Assembly: GCA_040880805.1 (NCBI GenBank) | Contig: JBBDHW010000023.1 | Location: forward strand, 1-32,531 | DNA from: Acidimicrobiia bacterium | Lineage (GTDB): Bacteria > Actinomycetota > Acidimicrobiia > IMCC26256 > DASPTH01 | DNA: 32,531 bases | Direction: 5' to 3' | Part shown: positions 25,350 to 32,531 of the stretch, one piece after another | How the letters are laid out: the number at the start of each line of letters is the position of its first letter | Position numbering within the stretch: position 1 is the stretch's first letter | The notes under the pieces: generated by a model | Databases searched by the model: none | Seen by the model: the letters and a program-made list of their open reading frames with translations, nothing else | What the model was told of the DNA's origin: nothing | Position numbers and translations under genes: made by a program

Positions 25350-25775
25350 TTATTTGGCCGCGCCTTCGCTGATTGAAACAGAAATCGGGGGAACGTCACG
25401 CGGGTCAGTTCCCACCGGGACGAAGCCACGAGCGGGGTACATGTGACCGACTACGGTTTTGAGGTCTTTGTCGTAGACTGTCTCAGGCTTGTCCTGGGGA
25501 GCAAGTTCTCCCGGCGGCTCTAAACCTTCCTGCGGCATAACCTCATCACGGGCGACGTAGCCAACGATGTCGCCCCGCCGGTCGAGTGCCGGGATGTAGT
25601 CCGGTACTTGCGTGCGGTCGATGCTGCCGTCGGAACGAAATGCGGCCTCCGGTACTCGCCCGACCGTTGGGGCATCGTCGGACGCCATCGCGGCCACGCC
25701 GAAAAACGCGGCGGAGATCGTTCCTATGGCGACGAGCGACACCAGGGCAACCCTCTTTCCCGCATTCAACGTCAT
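25350..25775 (-). CDS. Small secreted protein of unknown function
   Basis: The 141-aa product starts MTLNAGKRVALVSLVAIG and has a hydrophobic signal segment to about residue 30 with a likely cleavage after AMA. The mature part is polar and Pro/Asp-rich (VPDYIPALDRRGDIVGYVA, VYDKDLKTVVGHMYPARGF) with no cysteines. I do not recognise a family. The DNA is visibly more A/T-rich than its neighbours, with codons such as AAA, TTT and TTA, which suggests transfer or weak selection. AGGGAG lies 6 nt before the ATG, so unlike the other gene heads here it has a normal ribosome binding site. That site overlaps the stop of the transposase remnant upstream, so its promoter must lie inside the remnant. Confidence 0.65.
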   Translation of the reverse strand: MTLNAGKRVALVSLVAIGTISAAFFGVAAMASDDAPTVGRVPEAAFRSDGSIDRTQVPDYIPALDRRGDIVGYVARDEVMPQEGLEPPGELAPQDKPETVYDKDLKTVVGHMYPARGFVPVGTDPRDVPPISVSISEGAAK

Positions 25776-25781
25776 CGTATG

Positions 25782-25787
25782 CTCCCT
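25782..25787 (-). promoter_or_regulatory. Ribosome binding site AGGGAG of the small secreted protein
   Basis: AGGGAG is followed by 6 nt and the ATG at 25775. It fixes that start and overlaps the TAG that closes the IS21 transposase remnant. Confidence 0.55.
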
Positions 25788-26244
25788 ACTCGTCTTCAGT
25801 AGTTCTGACCCCCGAGACAACCCACAACTTGTCGGCCTGACCGAACCCGAGAGGGATCTCGACGTCGGGCTGCCACAGATCCCACTGCGCCAACTCGCCC
25901 GGCGCGTAGCTCGTGCGTTGACACGGATCCGGCGCCACGAACAACGGCCGGAGCTCCGCGACCCGGTCGCGCAAGATCGTGATGCCACGCGTCCAGCCGA
26001 TCCGCTCCGCGATCACCGTCGCCGGCATCGACGGGAACTCGGCCAACAGCTCACGGATCCGCCATTCGACCGCGTCGACCGCCGATCCCGGCGACTCGCG
26101 TTCATACCGAGGCGGCTCATCGGACCGCAGCGCCTCGCGCACCGTGTTGCGCGCGACCTTCAGTCGGCGCGCGATCGCCTTGATACCCAACCCCTCCCCA
26201 CGATGAAGCCGACGGATCTCGGCCCAACTCTCCACATCGATCAC
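25786..26244 (-). pseudogene. istA: IS21-family transposase (IstA) remnant, 3' truncated
   Basis: About 152 codons remain of a gene that is normally 400-500 codons long. The N-terminus, read from GTG 26244, is VIDVESWAEIRRLHRGEGLG, then the helix-turn-helix IKAIARRLKVARNTVREALR and PPRYERE, which is characteristic of IstA. The frame reaches the start of the DDE integrase core (AQWDLWQPDVEIPLGFGQ) and ends at RTTEDE plus TAG, so most catalytic residues are missing. No istB ATPase gene follows. The remnant therefore cannot transpose itself. Its upstream side carries the paired repeats of an IS21-type end. It sits 10 nt upstream of and in the same direction as the secreted-protein gene. Confidence 0.8.
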
Positions 26245-26317
26245 GCCCTTCCTCCCCAGCTCGCGATCGAGCCAGGTTTCGAGTTCCAACACTCCAAGTG
26301 GTGGACCCGACCACAAT

Positions 26318-26338
26318 GGGGTCAGTTTTCGACCGGTG
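26318..26338 (+). repeat. istA-end: IS21-type end repeat, inner copy
   Basis: This 21-bp unit contains GGGGTCAGTTTTC then GACCGGTG. It matches the copy at 26348 except at two adjacent bases, with a start-to-start distance of exactly 30 bp. IS21 elements carry multiple such repeats at their ends as transposase binding sites. Confidence 0.6.
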
Positions 26339-26347
26339 ATAGGATAG

Positions 26348-26368
26348 GGGGTCAGTTTTCAGCCGGTG
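26348..26368 (+). repeat. istA-end: IS21-type end repeat, outer copy
   Basis: This 21-bp unit contains GGGGTCAGTTTTC then AGCCGGTG. It is followed by GCGACA, which on the opposite strand reads TGTCGC as an IS21-like tip. The element border is therefore probably near 26374. Confidence 0.55.
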
Positions 26369-26484
26369 GCGACACCGTCAAGGAACTTCCTCGGTTCCCG
26401 AGCACGGAGCCCCGCACGGTCACGTGCCTCGACTGGTACGAGACCTCGATCGCGGTCCTCCCTCGCGGCCCAAGAGTGGGACAA
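26369..26484 (+). other. Non-coding flank between IS remnant and DUF2304 gene
   Basis: Together with 26245-26368 this makes about 240 bp without a gene. I see no supported ORF, hairpin terminator or RNA gene in it. It probably contains the pre-insertion downstream region of the minus-strand operon that ends at 26485. Confidence 0.4.
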
Positions 26485-26859
26485 TCAGTTCTCGCCGAGT
26501 CGTTCCTCGACCTGTTGGCGCAACAGCGCGTGCTCTTCTGCCAGCGCGCGGGTGCGGTCCTCGAGGCGCGACAGCTCCCAGGAGAAATGGAGGACGAGGA
26601 TCAACAGGAAGCTCATCGCCAGCAGCATGAAGGTGGCCGGCGGGTACCCGATCCCGAGGAGGTCGGAGACATCCTCGAGCAGGCCGGGAAAGACCGCGAG
26701 CACCGCCAGCGCGAGACCGATCGAGAACCAGAGCACCGAGTACTTGGCGCGTAGCTGCCGGCTGCGTACGAGGTGCACGATGAACACGATCACGCCCGCC
26801 GCGAGCACGATGATGAGGATGTGCGCTTCGGTGCTCATCGCCGCGAGCGTCGGCATCAT
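26485..26859 (-). CDS. DUF2304 family small membrane protein
   Basis: The 124-aa product has three hydrophobic segments: about residues 12-30 (ILIIVLAAGVIVFIVHLV), 42-60 (SVLWFSIGLALAVLAVF) and 72-92 (ATFMLLAMSFLLILVLHF). These are followed by an amphipathic, coiled-coil-prone tail (RLEDRTRALAEEHALLRQQV). The RAKYSVLWF motif between helices is typical of DUF2304. Members commonly sit beside dolichyl-phosphate-mannose-synthase-like GT2 genes, as here, and may anchor the soluble GT2 to the membrane; that role is inferred. The ATG at 26859 overlaps the GT2 stop by 4 nt; a second ATG follows directly. It is the last gene of the operon. Confidence 0.82.
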   Translation of the reverse strand: MMPTLAAMSTEAHILIIVLAAGVIVFIVHLVRSRQLRAKYSVLWFSIGLALAVLAVFPGLLEDVSDLLGIGYPPATFMLLAMSFLLILVLHFSWELSRLEDRTRALAEEHALLRQQVEERLGEN

Positions 26860-27614
26860 TGCTCTCCCCCGCGGTCAGCGGTGCGCCGGGCGCGCTGGCC
26901 GCGGCTCGTCGTCGACACGACGAGCACCACGATGAGGCGCACGTAGTAGTACACGAGCTTGATCCGTCGCGTCGACGGTGCTCCGCCCGTGCGGCCCCGC
27001 ATGTTCACGGCCACCTCCTCCACCCGGAACCCGGTGTTGCAGGCGAGCACGAGCGCCTCCACCGAGTCCATGTACTCCACCGGGTATGTGTCAGCGAAGT
27101 AGTCGATCACCGGCCGGGAGAACGCCCGGAACCCCGAGCTGGTGTCGGTGAACCGCTGACGCACGAGCACGCGCACCAGCCATTGCAGGAACTGCATCGC
27201 CCGGCGCCGCACCCGGCTCACGCCGTAGGTGACCGCGCCGCCCTCGGCGAAGCGGCTCCCGATCACCATGTCGGCGCCGGCGTCGAGCCGGTCGAGCAGC
27301 AGCCGCACCGCGAGCGGGTCGTGCTGGCCGTCGGCGTCGAACTGCACCGCGCGCTCGTAGCCATGCCGCTGCGCGAACGCGAAACCGGTGCGCAGCGCGC
27401 CGCCGATCCCGAGGTTGAACGGGAGCACTGCCACGAACACGCCGGCATCGCGCGCGACGTCGGCGGTGCGGTCGGTGGAGCCGTCGCTCACGACGAGCAC
27501 GTCGTGCTCCGGAGTCTGCTCCGCGAGCTCCTTGAGGACGGCGGGAAGCGATTCCTCTTCGTTGTACGCGGGGATGATCACGAGCGTGCGCGCAGTCGCG
27601 CGTGGGCCGATCAT
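26856..27614 (-). CDS. GT2 glycosyltransferase, polyprenyl-phosphate sugar synthase (DPM1-like)
   Basis: The 252-aa product is a GT-A fold GT2 enzyme. It has VIIPAYNEEESLPAVL at 13-28, VVSDGSTDRT at 41-50, the metal-binding DxD as DADGQHDP with D93 and D95, GSRFAEGG, and TDTSSGFRAFSR in the acceptor region. DPM1-like enzymes move a sugar from a nucleotide donor to polyprenyl phosphate at the cytoplasmic face. This would supply donors for the many GT-C proteins in the window. It lacks C-terminal membrane helices, which the adjacent DUF2304 protein may replace. The ATG at 27614 overlaps the upstream stop by 4 nt. Which sugar it transfers cannot be told. Confidence 0.87.
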   Translation of the reverse strand: MIGPRATARTLVIIPAYNEEESLPAVLKELAEQTPEHDVLVVSDGSTDRTADVARDAGVFVAVLPFNLGIGGALRTGFAFAQRHGYERAVQFDADGQHDPLAVRLLLDRLDAGADMVIGSRFAEGGAVTYGVSRVRRRAMQFLQWLVRVLVRQRFTDTSSGFRAFSRPVIDYFADTYPVEYMDSVEALVLACNTGFRVEEVAVNMRGRTGGAPSTRRIKLVYYYVRLIVVLVVSTTSRGQRARRTADRGGEQ

Positions 27615-28879
27615 GACACCTTCGCAGGCTCGCGTCGGAACCGCGACAACAGCGAACGGTCCTTCAAGCGCAGGAAGGGTCGCTCGATCAACACGTAGCT
27701 CACCGACGCCGCCGCGATCGACGCGACGAACGTGAGCGTGAACACGGTGGGAAGGCTGCCGTAGAAGGCGCCGTTGCCGTCGGGTGCGAGCCAGTCCTGG
27801 ATGTTGGTGAGCAACGCGAGGTGGAAGAGGTAGAAGCCCAGCGACACCGAGCCGAGGTACACGAGCACACGGTGAGAAAGGACCCGCCGAGCGCGGCCCC
27901 GTGTCTGGTCGCCGAACATCGCCGGCGCGAGCAAGAAGAATGCGAACACGCCGAACAGGAACCAGCGGAACCAGTACTCGGCGCCGTACTCACCCGGATC
28001 GAGCGGCGCCCGGAAGCTGCAGCTCGCCAGGCCGGCAACGGCCGCGGCGACCCACGAGACCACGGGGTGGTCACCGAGGAATTGGAGGAAGCGGGGCACG
28101 CGACCGGCGTCGTGCTCCCACGCGCTGAACGTGGCCATCGCCATGCCGATGGCGAAGAAGTCGACCCAGTTCGGCGGCCAGATCGTCGCAACGCGCTCCC
28201 ACGACGGGTGCGCGGTGAGGAAGTAGAGCCGGAACAGTTGGCCCACGAGGTAGAGACCGAGCGCGACGAGCAGCGCGTGCCGCACCTGCAGCGCCTTCGC
28301 CTTGCCCGCGCCGAGCCGGATGAGCCACAACCCCAGCAGCGGGAGCATCAGGTAGAAGACGAACTCGGCGGTGAGGCTCCACGCCTGTGGGATCGCGTAG
28401 TCACCTTCGTGGCCGGGCCCGCCCCCCAGCGCGACGTTCTGGCTCGCGAACGGGTACAGCAGGAAGTAATAGAGGAACGCGTTCTTCGCGCTGCCGAGGA
28501 GCTGGCCGAGCAGCACGACGCACGCCGTCAGCGCGAACCAGTAGCCGGGGATGACGCGGAGCACGCGCCGCCGGAGATAGGTGCGGATGCGCAGCGGCGG
28601 CTTGGAGTCGAGTTGGCGCGCGACGAACGGCCGGAACAGGAGGAAGCCCGAGATCACGAAGAACACGGCGACGCCCACGTCCATGCGCTCGAGGATCGCC
28701 TGGAGCCAGCCCGGGAGGTTCGCCTCCACCCACGGCCGGGTGGCGAAGGCCGCGTGTACGAGCAGCACCATCGTCATGCCGAAGAAGCGGAAGGCATCGA
28801 AGCACGGGAAGTGGAGCGTCTTGCCCGACTCGAAGCCGGCGGCGCCGATCTCCGGCGACGATGCCGCAGGAGAGGTCAT
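27611..28879 (-). CDS. OafA-type membrane acyltransferase (acyltransferase-3)
   Basis: The 422-aa polytopic product has the acyltransferase-3 entry motif FPCFDAFRFFGMTMVLLVHA with the R-x10-H catalytic pair, then GVAVFFVISGFLLFRPF and RRVLRVIPGYWF. About ten membrane helices follow, ending with GSVSLGFYLFHLALL and YVLIERPFLRLKDR. There is no SGNH domain, unlike the protein at 12368-14467. Such enzymes transfer acetyl or short acyl groups across the membrane to envelope glycans or lipids. The ATG at 28879 lies one base after the preceding TGA, and its own stop overlaps the GT2 start by 4 nt. The acceptor is unknown. Confidence 0.87.
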   Translation of the reverse strand: MTSPAASSPEIGAAGFESGKTLHFPCFDAFRFFGMTMVLLVHAAFATRPWVEANLPGWLQAILERMDVGVAVFFVISGFLLFRPFVARQLDSKPPLRIRTYLRRRVLRVIPGYWFALTACVVLLGQLLGSAKNAFLYYFLLYPFASQNVALGGGPGHEGDYAIPQAWSLTAEFVFYLMLPLLGLWLIRLGAGKAKALQVRHALLVALGLYLVGQLFRLYFLTAHPSWERVATIWPPNWVDFFAIGMAMATFSAWEHDAGRVPRFLQFLGDHPVVSWVAAAVAGLASCSFRAPLDPGEYGAEYWFRWFLFGVFAFFLLAPAMFGDQTRGRARRVLSHRVLVYLGSVSLGFYLFHLALLTNIQDWLAPDGNGAFYGSLPTVFTLTFVASIAAASVSYVLIERPFLRLKDRSLLSRFRREPAKVS

Positions 28880-28880
28880 G

Positions 28881-30365
28881 TCACTCCCTCGGGGCGGGTT
28901 CCTCGGCGTCGTGCGCGACCTCTTCGTGATACTCCTCTTCGACGTTCACCGACCAGACGTCGTGGTTGGCACCGAAGATGTTCTCGACCGAGAGCATCGC
29001 GGTGAACATCGAGTGGTCCTGGTTGTTGTACCGGTGCATGCCGTTGCGGCCGACCGGATACACGTTGGGCGCGTGCTCGTGGAGCCACGCCGCGAGCGTG
29101 GCGACGTTCTCCTTGTAGTGCGCGTCGTAGAACGGGTACGCCTTCGGCATGCGCACGACGTAGCCCGACTCAACGTGTGACGCCGGCACGAGACCGATCT
29201 GCTCGAGCTCGCGCTTACCGTTGGCGATGAGGTCCTCGTCGGCCATCGTCCACCACTCGTCACCCTCGTCGACGAAGAGCTCGAGGCCGAGGCACGTGCG
29301 GCCGTCCTTCACCAGGTACGGCGACCACCGCCCGAAGTTCTGGATGCGCCCGACCTTCACGCTCGCGTCGTTGATGTAGATCCAGTTGTCGGGAAAGCCG
29401 TCTTCCTCGGGCACCACGAGCGCAACGGTGATGAAGTCGCGGTAGCGCAGCGAGTCGGCAGCGACGACGATCTCGGACGGCACCGGCGGGTCCATCGCCC
29501 GCAGCAGCGCGCCGATCGGCATCGACGAGATCACGTGGGTGCACTCGTAGCGGTTGGACACGCCGTCGCTGACCGCGGTGACCGCGGTGGCGCGGCCGTT
29601 CTCGTGCTCGATCTTGGTGACCTTCGAGTCGAAGACGACCTTCGTGCCCTTGGCAGTGACGAGCTCGGTGCAGCGCTCCCACATCATGCCGGGGCCGTAC
29701 TTCGGGTAGTTGAACTCCTCGATCAGGCTCGTGACCTGCTTGCTCTTGCTCCGCCGTTGACGGATCTTCTTCGGCGTGAGCGCCTCCTTTACCGCCCGCA
29801 TGATCGACAGGTTCTTGATGCGCTGAGCGCCCCAGTCGGCCTGGATCTCGGTGCAGGGCACGCCCCACACCTTCTCGCTCTGGGTCTTGAAGAAGTGCTC
29901 GTAGAGCCGCCACCCGAAACGCGAGGCGACGAAGCCCTCGAGCGTGTTCTTGTCCTTCGGGGGATGGACGCGCACCCACAGGTACGACCCCATGCAACGC
30001 GTCGCCTCCACCGGCCCGAGGTTCTTGAGCGCGTTCATCGCGACGATCGGGTAGTCGTAATACTTGCCGCGGTAGTAGATCCGGCTGAGCCGCGGACGGC
30101 GCAGGAAGTCGTCCTTGCCGAGGATCTCGAACCAGAGATCCTCGACCGGCTTCACCTTCGTGAAGAAGCGGTGGCCGCCGATGTCGAAGCGCCAGCCGTC
30201 GCGCGTGGCGGTGCGGCTGATGCCGCCGACGACGGTGTCGGCCTCGAGCACAGTGGGTGCGACACCGCGCTTGGTGAGCATGTAGGCGGCGGTGAGCCCG
30301 GCCGGACCCGCCCCGATGATCACGATTTCGGATGTCGGTTCGGTGTGGGCCTGGGTGTCAGTCAC
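28881..30365 (-). CDS. FAD-dependent oxidoreductase, UDP-galactopyranose mutase / protoporphyrinogen-oxidase-like
   Basis: The 494-aa product starts with a short tail and the FAD-binding Rossmann motif IVIIGAGPAGLTAAYML (G18, G20, G23). It continues with EADTVVGGISRT, FDIGGHRFFTKV and a C-terminal cofactor-contact region VGRNGMHRYNNQDHSM. This subgroup is common in glycan loci and related to UDP-galactopyranose mutase and flavin amine oxidases, but is longer than true UGM (about 370-400 aa). A sugar-nucleotide ring isomerase or oxidoreductase role is inferred. The GTG at 30365 is chosen because GGAG lies 8 nt upstream and the Rossmann motif follows; the frame is open to 30449 but would overlap the upstream gene. 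It lies 25 nt after that gene. Confidence 0.82.
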   Translation of the reverse strand: MTDTQAHTEPTSEIVIIGAGPAGLTAAYMLTKRGVAPTVLEADTVVGGISRTATRDGWRFDIGGHRFFTKVKPVEDLWFEILGKDDFLRRPRLSRIYYRGKYYDYPIVAMNALKNLGPVEATRCMGSYLWVRVHPPKDKNTLEGFVASRFGWRLYEHFFKTQSEKVWGVPCTEIQADWGAQRIKNLSIMRAVKEALTPKKIRQRRSKSKQVTSLIEEFNYPKYGPGMMWERCTELVTAKGTKVVFDSKVTKIEHENGRATAVTAVSDGVSNRYECTHVISSMPIGALLRAMDPPVPSEIVVAADSLRYRDFITVALVVPEEDGFPDNWIYINDASVKVGRIQNFGRWSPYLVKDGRTCLGLELFVDEGDEWWTMADEDLIANGKRELEQIGLVPASHVESGYVVRMPKAYPFYDAHYKENVATLAAWLHEHAPNVYPVGRNGMHRYNNQDHSMFTAMLSVENIFGANHDVWSVNVEEEYHEEVAHDAEEPAPRE

Positions 30366-30390
30366 CAGCAATGCTCCGTGGAGGCAGGGA

Positions 30391-31683
30391 TCACGGGCCG
30401 TCCCCCTGGCCGCGCCCCGAGATTGTACGGCCCACCGGCCACGCGTCACGGGACGGAGACAGCCGATCGAGGAGCCGGTCGACGGCCACGGCCGCGAGGA
30501 CGACGATGCTCACCTCCGCCGGGACACGGAAGCGCACCAAGCCATAGACGGCCGCCGCGGTGATCGTGACCACCACGAACTGCGCGACCAAAGGCGTGAG
30601 CGGGGCGCGACGGCGCAGGATCACTGCACCGCCGATCGCGAACGGGACGAGCAGCCAAAACGCCACGAACGCCATCCACGAAGCCCAGGGCTCGCGCCCT
30701 TCACCCTGGTTGTAGTCGACCATCGCGCCCGGAGCGTAGAGGCTCCAGACTCGGGCCACCCGGACCGCGACCACCGCAGGCAGCCGCTCGAGGTGATCGC
30801 CGATGAAGCGCAGACCCCGGCTCCGCAGCTGGTTCGACACGACCGACCGATCGCCCCGGCGCGTGGGGAAGCCGGCGCACTCGAGCGACCAGAGGCCGGT
30901 CCCGTCGCCGTACCACGTGCCCTCGAGATTGGCGCCGCACAGCGTCAGGCCGTCGTTAGTGGAGAACAACACCGGCTCGTCGAAACGGCTGATGTTGTAC
31001 GCCAGCCACGGGCTCACGATCGCGAGCGTCGCAACCGACGCGATCGCCACCATCGCCACGCGCCGGCCGACCGTCAACGCGCGCGCAAAGAGCGCTATCG
31101 GCAACACCATGCAGGGCAGGAGGAGCAGGAGCTCGGCGCGCGTGAGCACCGCGAAGCCGCACGCGATCCCGAGGAACGCGGCGTTCGCGCCAGTGGGCAC
31201 GCGGCCGAACCGGTACGCGAGGAGAATCGCGACCGCGACCGTGAGCGCGGCCAGCGTGTCCGACATCACGAGCCCGTCGTTGATCCAGAAACCCGGATAC
31301 ACCGCGGCGAGCGCGGCAGCGAGCAGACCGGCTCGATCGCCGGCCACGGTCCGCCCGACCAACCCGATGAGCACCACCACACCGGTCCCGAGCACGGCCA
31401 TCGTGAGCCGCTGGGGGAGGAGGTGGTCGCCGCCCGGGTCGATTCGCTCCGCGACCCACGACGTGGGGGTGAGTGCCAGCGCGGCGAGCGGCGGGTGCTC
31501 GGCATTCTCCGACCCGTCTCGCGGGTCCGTGAAGCCGTCGCCCCGCGCGATCTGGTTCGCGGTGTAGTTGTAGTAGATCTGATCGCCCATGCGGGGCTCG
31601 TCGTGCTTGGCGAGCACCACGTAGCCAACCCGAAGCGCGAGCGCGCCGAGCACGACCAGCAGCAGCACACGGGCGAAGCGCAT
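30391..31683 (-). CDS. GT39-like membrane glycosyltransferase, paralogue 4
   Basis: The 430-aa product shares the landmarks of the three tandem genes at 14582-18722. These are the loop motif MGDQIYYNYTANQIARG, HPPLAALAL, YPGFWINDGLVMSD, LTRAEL, VARVWSLYAPG and LLVPFAIGGAV. Its cysteine pair is at residues 249 and 269 (LCGANLEGTWYG then LEC), slightly wider and shifted compared with the others. This makes it a diverged fourth copy in a separate operon. The ATG at 31683 (MRFARVLLLVV) goes straight into the first helix; it lies 5 nt after the epimerase stop. It is likely to act on a lipid-linked sugar made by the same operon, which is inference. Confidence 0.82.
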   Translation of the reverse strand: MRFARVLLLVVLGALALRVGYVVLAKHDEPRMGDQIYYNYTANQIARGDGFTDPRDGSENAEHPPLAALALTPTSWVAERIDPGGDHLLPQRLTMAVLGTGVVVLIGLVGRTVAGDRAGLLAAALAAVYPGFWINDGLVMSDTLAALTVAVAILLAYRFGRVPTGANAAFLGIACGFAVLTRAELLLLLPCMVLPIALFARALTVGRRVAMVAIASVATLAIVSPWLAYNISRFDEPVLFSTNDGLTLCGANLEGTWYGDGTGLWSLECAGFPTRRGDRSVVSNQLRSRGLRFIGDHLERLPAVVAVRVARVWSLYAPGAMVDYNQGEGREPWASWMAFVAFWLLVPFAIGGAVILRRRAPLTPLVAQFVVVTITAAAVYGLVRFRVPAEVSIVVLAAVAVDRLLDRLSPSRDAWPVGRTISGRGQGDGP

Positions 31684-31688
31684 CGCGA

Positions 31689-32531
31689 TTAGATGAGGCC
31701 GCGGTCGACCGCGTCCACCACCCACGGCACCACTTCGTCGAGCATGTCGTCGAGCGACGTGGTGGCTTCGAACCCGAGCACGTCGCGCGCCTTCTCGGTA
31801 GACGGGACGCGGCGCTGCACGTCGTACTCGAACGGTTCGTCGCACTCGTAGCGGAACGGCGTGTCACCCTTGATGCGGCGCCAGATGCGCTCCGCGAGGT
31901 CGAGCACCGTCGTGGACTGCCGGGTGGAGAGGTTGAAATCGTCGTTCAGCGCGGCGGGGTGCTCCATCGCGGTGACGATGCCGCGCGCGAGATCGCCCGC
32001 ATAGGTGTAGTGACGGATCTGGTTGCCGTCGCCGAGGATGCGGAGCGGATCCTGGCCCTTCACGATCTTCTGCACCAGGTCCGGCACTACGTGGCTCATG
32101 GCCAGCTTCACGTTGCCACTCAGCACCTCCGCCTCCCCACGGGCGCGCACCTCGCCGGTCCCGACGCAGTTGAACGGGCGCACGATCGTGTACGGCAGGC
32201 CGTGCTGTTGGTGCGCGGCGCGTGCGAAGTACTCCACCGCGAGCTTCTGGAATCCGTACGACGATCCGGGGGGCGGGATCTCGAGCTCCTGGCCCTCGTA
32301 CGACGGCCACGACGCGGCCGACTCGAACACCATCGACGAGCTGATGAACGTGACCTTCTGCAAACGAGTGTGGCGGTGCGCGGCGATGGCGGCGTCGCAG
32401 GTAGATGCGATGATCCGCTCGTTCGTGGCAAGGAGGTCGTAGGCGTACGCATGGAAGTAGGCGATGCCGCCGATCATCGCCGCGCCGGCGATGAGGTGGT
32501 CGGCGTCCCGCGCGAGCGCGGTGAGCACCTC
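31689..32531 (-). CDS. NAD-dependent epimerase/dehydratase (extended SDR), 5' end outside window
   Basis: 281 codons are visible; the reading frame is open at the right edge, so the start and the N-terminal GxxGxxG nucleotide-binding loop are missing. The visible part has FISSSMVFES (catalytic Ser strand), SYGFQK with the YxxxK pair, YTIVRPFNCVG, and the ILGDGNQIRHYTYAGDLARG segment typical of UDP-sugar epimerases and dehydratases. The C-terminus TEKARDVLGFEATTSLDDML is also standard. It acts in the cytoplasm on a nucleotide sugar, probably supplying the downstream glycosyltransferases. The exact reaction (4-epimerase, 4,6-dehydratase or other) cannot be told from this part. It is the first visible gene of the operon that ends at 26485. 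Confidence 0.85.
   Translation of the reverse strand, partial: EVLTALARDADHLIAGAAMIGGIAYFHAYAYDLLATNERIIASTCDAAIAAHRHTRLQKVTFISSSMVFESAASWPSYEGQELEIPPPGSSYGFQKLAVEYFARAAHQQHGLPYTIVRPFNCVGTGEVRARGEAEVLSGNVKLAMSHVVPDLVQKIVKGQDPLRILGDGNQIRHYTYAGDLARGIVTAMEHPAALNDDFNLSTRQSTTVLDLAERIWRRIKGDTPFRYECDEPFEYDVQRRVPSTEKARDVLGFEATTSLDDMLDEVVPWVVDAVDRGLI

Noticed and set aside
25340-26484. CRISPR array or phage attachment site in the low-G+C region
   Set aside because: The only repeats are the two 21-bp IS21-end units; there is no repeat-spacer series, integrase gene or tRNA.

Overview
The window is G+C-rich (about 70% by eye) actinobacterial chromosome and is almost fully coding. An actinobacterium is indicated by two homologues of the AftD arabinofuranosyltransferase family, a GH15 trehalase-type enzyme, GTG starts, 1-4 nt gene overlaps and TAnnnT boxes placed 6-10 nt before start codons. 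The mix recalls Acidimicrobiia or a related deep actinobacterial lineage rather than a mycobacterium, but that is an inference; no rRNA or tRNA is present to settle it.

Nearly every gene belongs to cell-envelope glycan assembly. Region A (1-10950) holds a GH15 fragment at the window edge, a short AftD-like protein, a divergent GT-C membrane protein, a full-length AftD-like protein with sugar-binding-type modules, a GT4 glycosyltransferase and a methyltransferase. Region B (10873-14467, minus) is an acyltransferase/SGNH fusion followed by an MBL-fold hydrolase. Region C (14582-22052, plus) is a five-gene operon of polytopic membrane proteins. Three are tandem paralogous GT39-like glycosyltransferases; the others are a YfhO-like protein and another GT-C protein. 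Region D (22075-25339) is a methyltransferase facing a coupled GNAT / polysaccharide deacetylase / methyltransferase cassette.

Region E (25340-26484) is the only non-glycan stretch. It has a small, A/T-richer gene for a secreted orphan protein, a 3'-truncated IS21-type transposase gene, and a non-coding strip with the repeats of that element's end. Region F (26485-32531, minus) is a tightly packed operon read from the right edge: NAD-dependent epimerase (start outside the window), a fourth GT39-like paralogue, a UGM/protoporphyrinogen-oxidase-like FAD enzyme, an acyltransferase, a polyprenyl-phosphate sugar synthase-like GT2 and its DUF2304 partner.

A plausible joint function is as follows. 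Cytoplasmic enzymes (epimerase, FAD enzyme, GT4, GT2) make nucleotide sugars and lipid-linked sugars. The many GT-C proteins use the lipid-linked sugars outside the membrane to build an arabinan-like or other envelope polysaccharide. Acyltransferases, the deacetylase, GNAT and methyltransferases decorate it. The polymer itself cannot be identified from the sequence.
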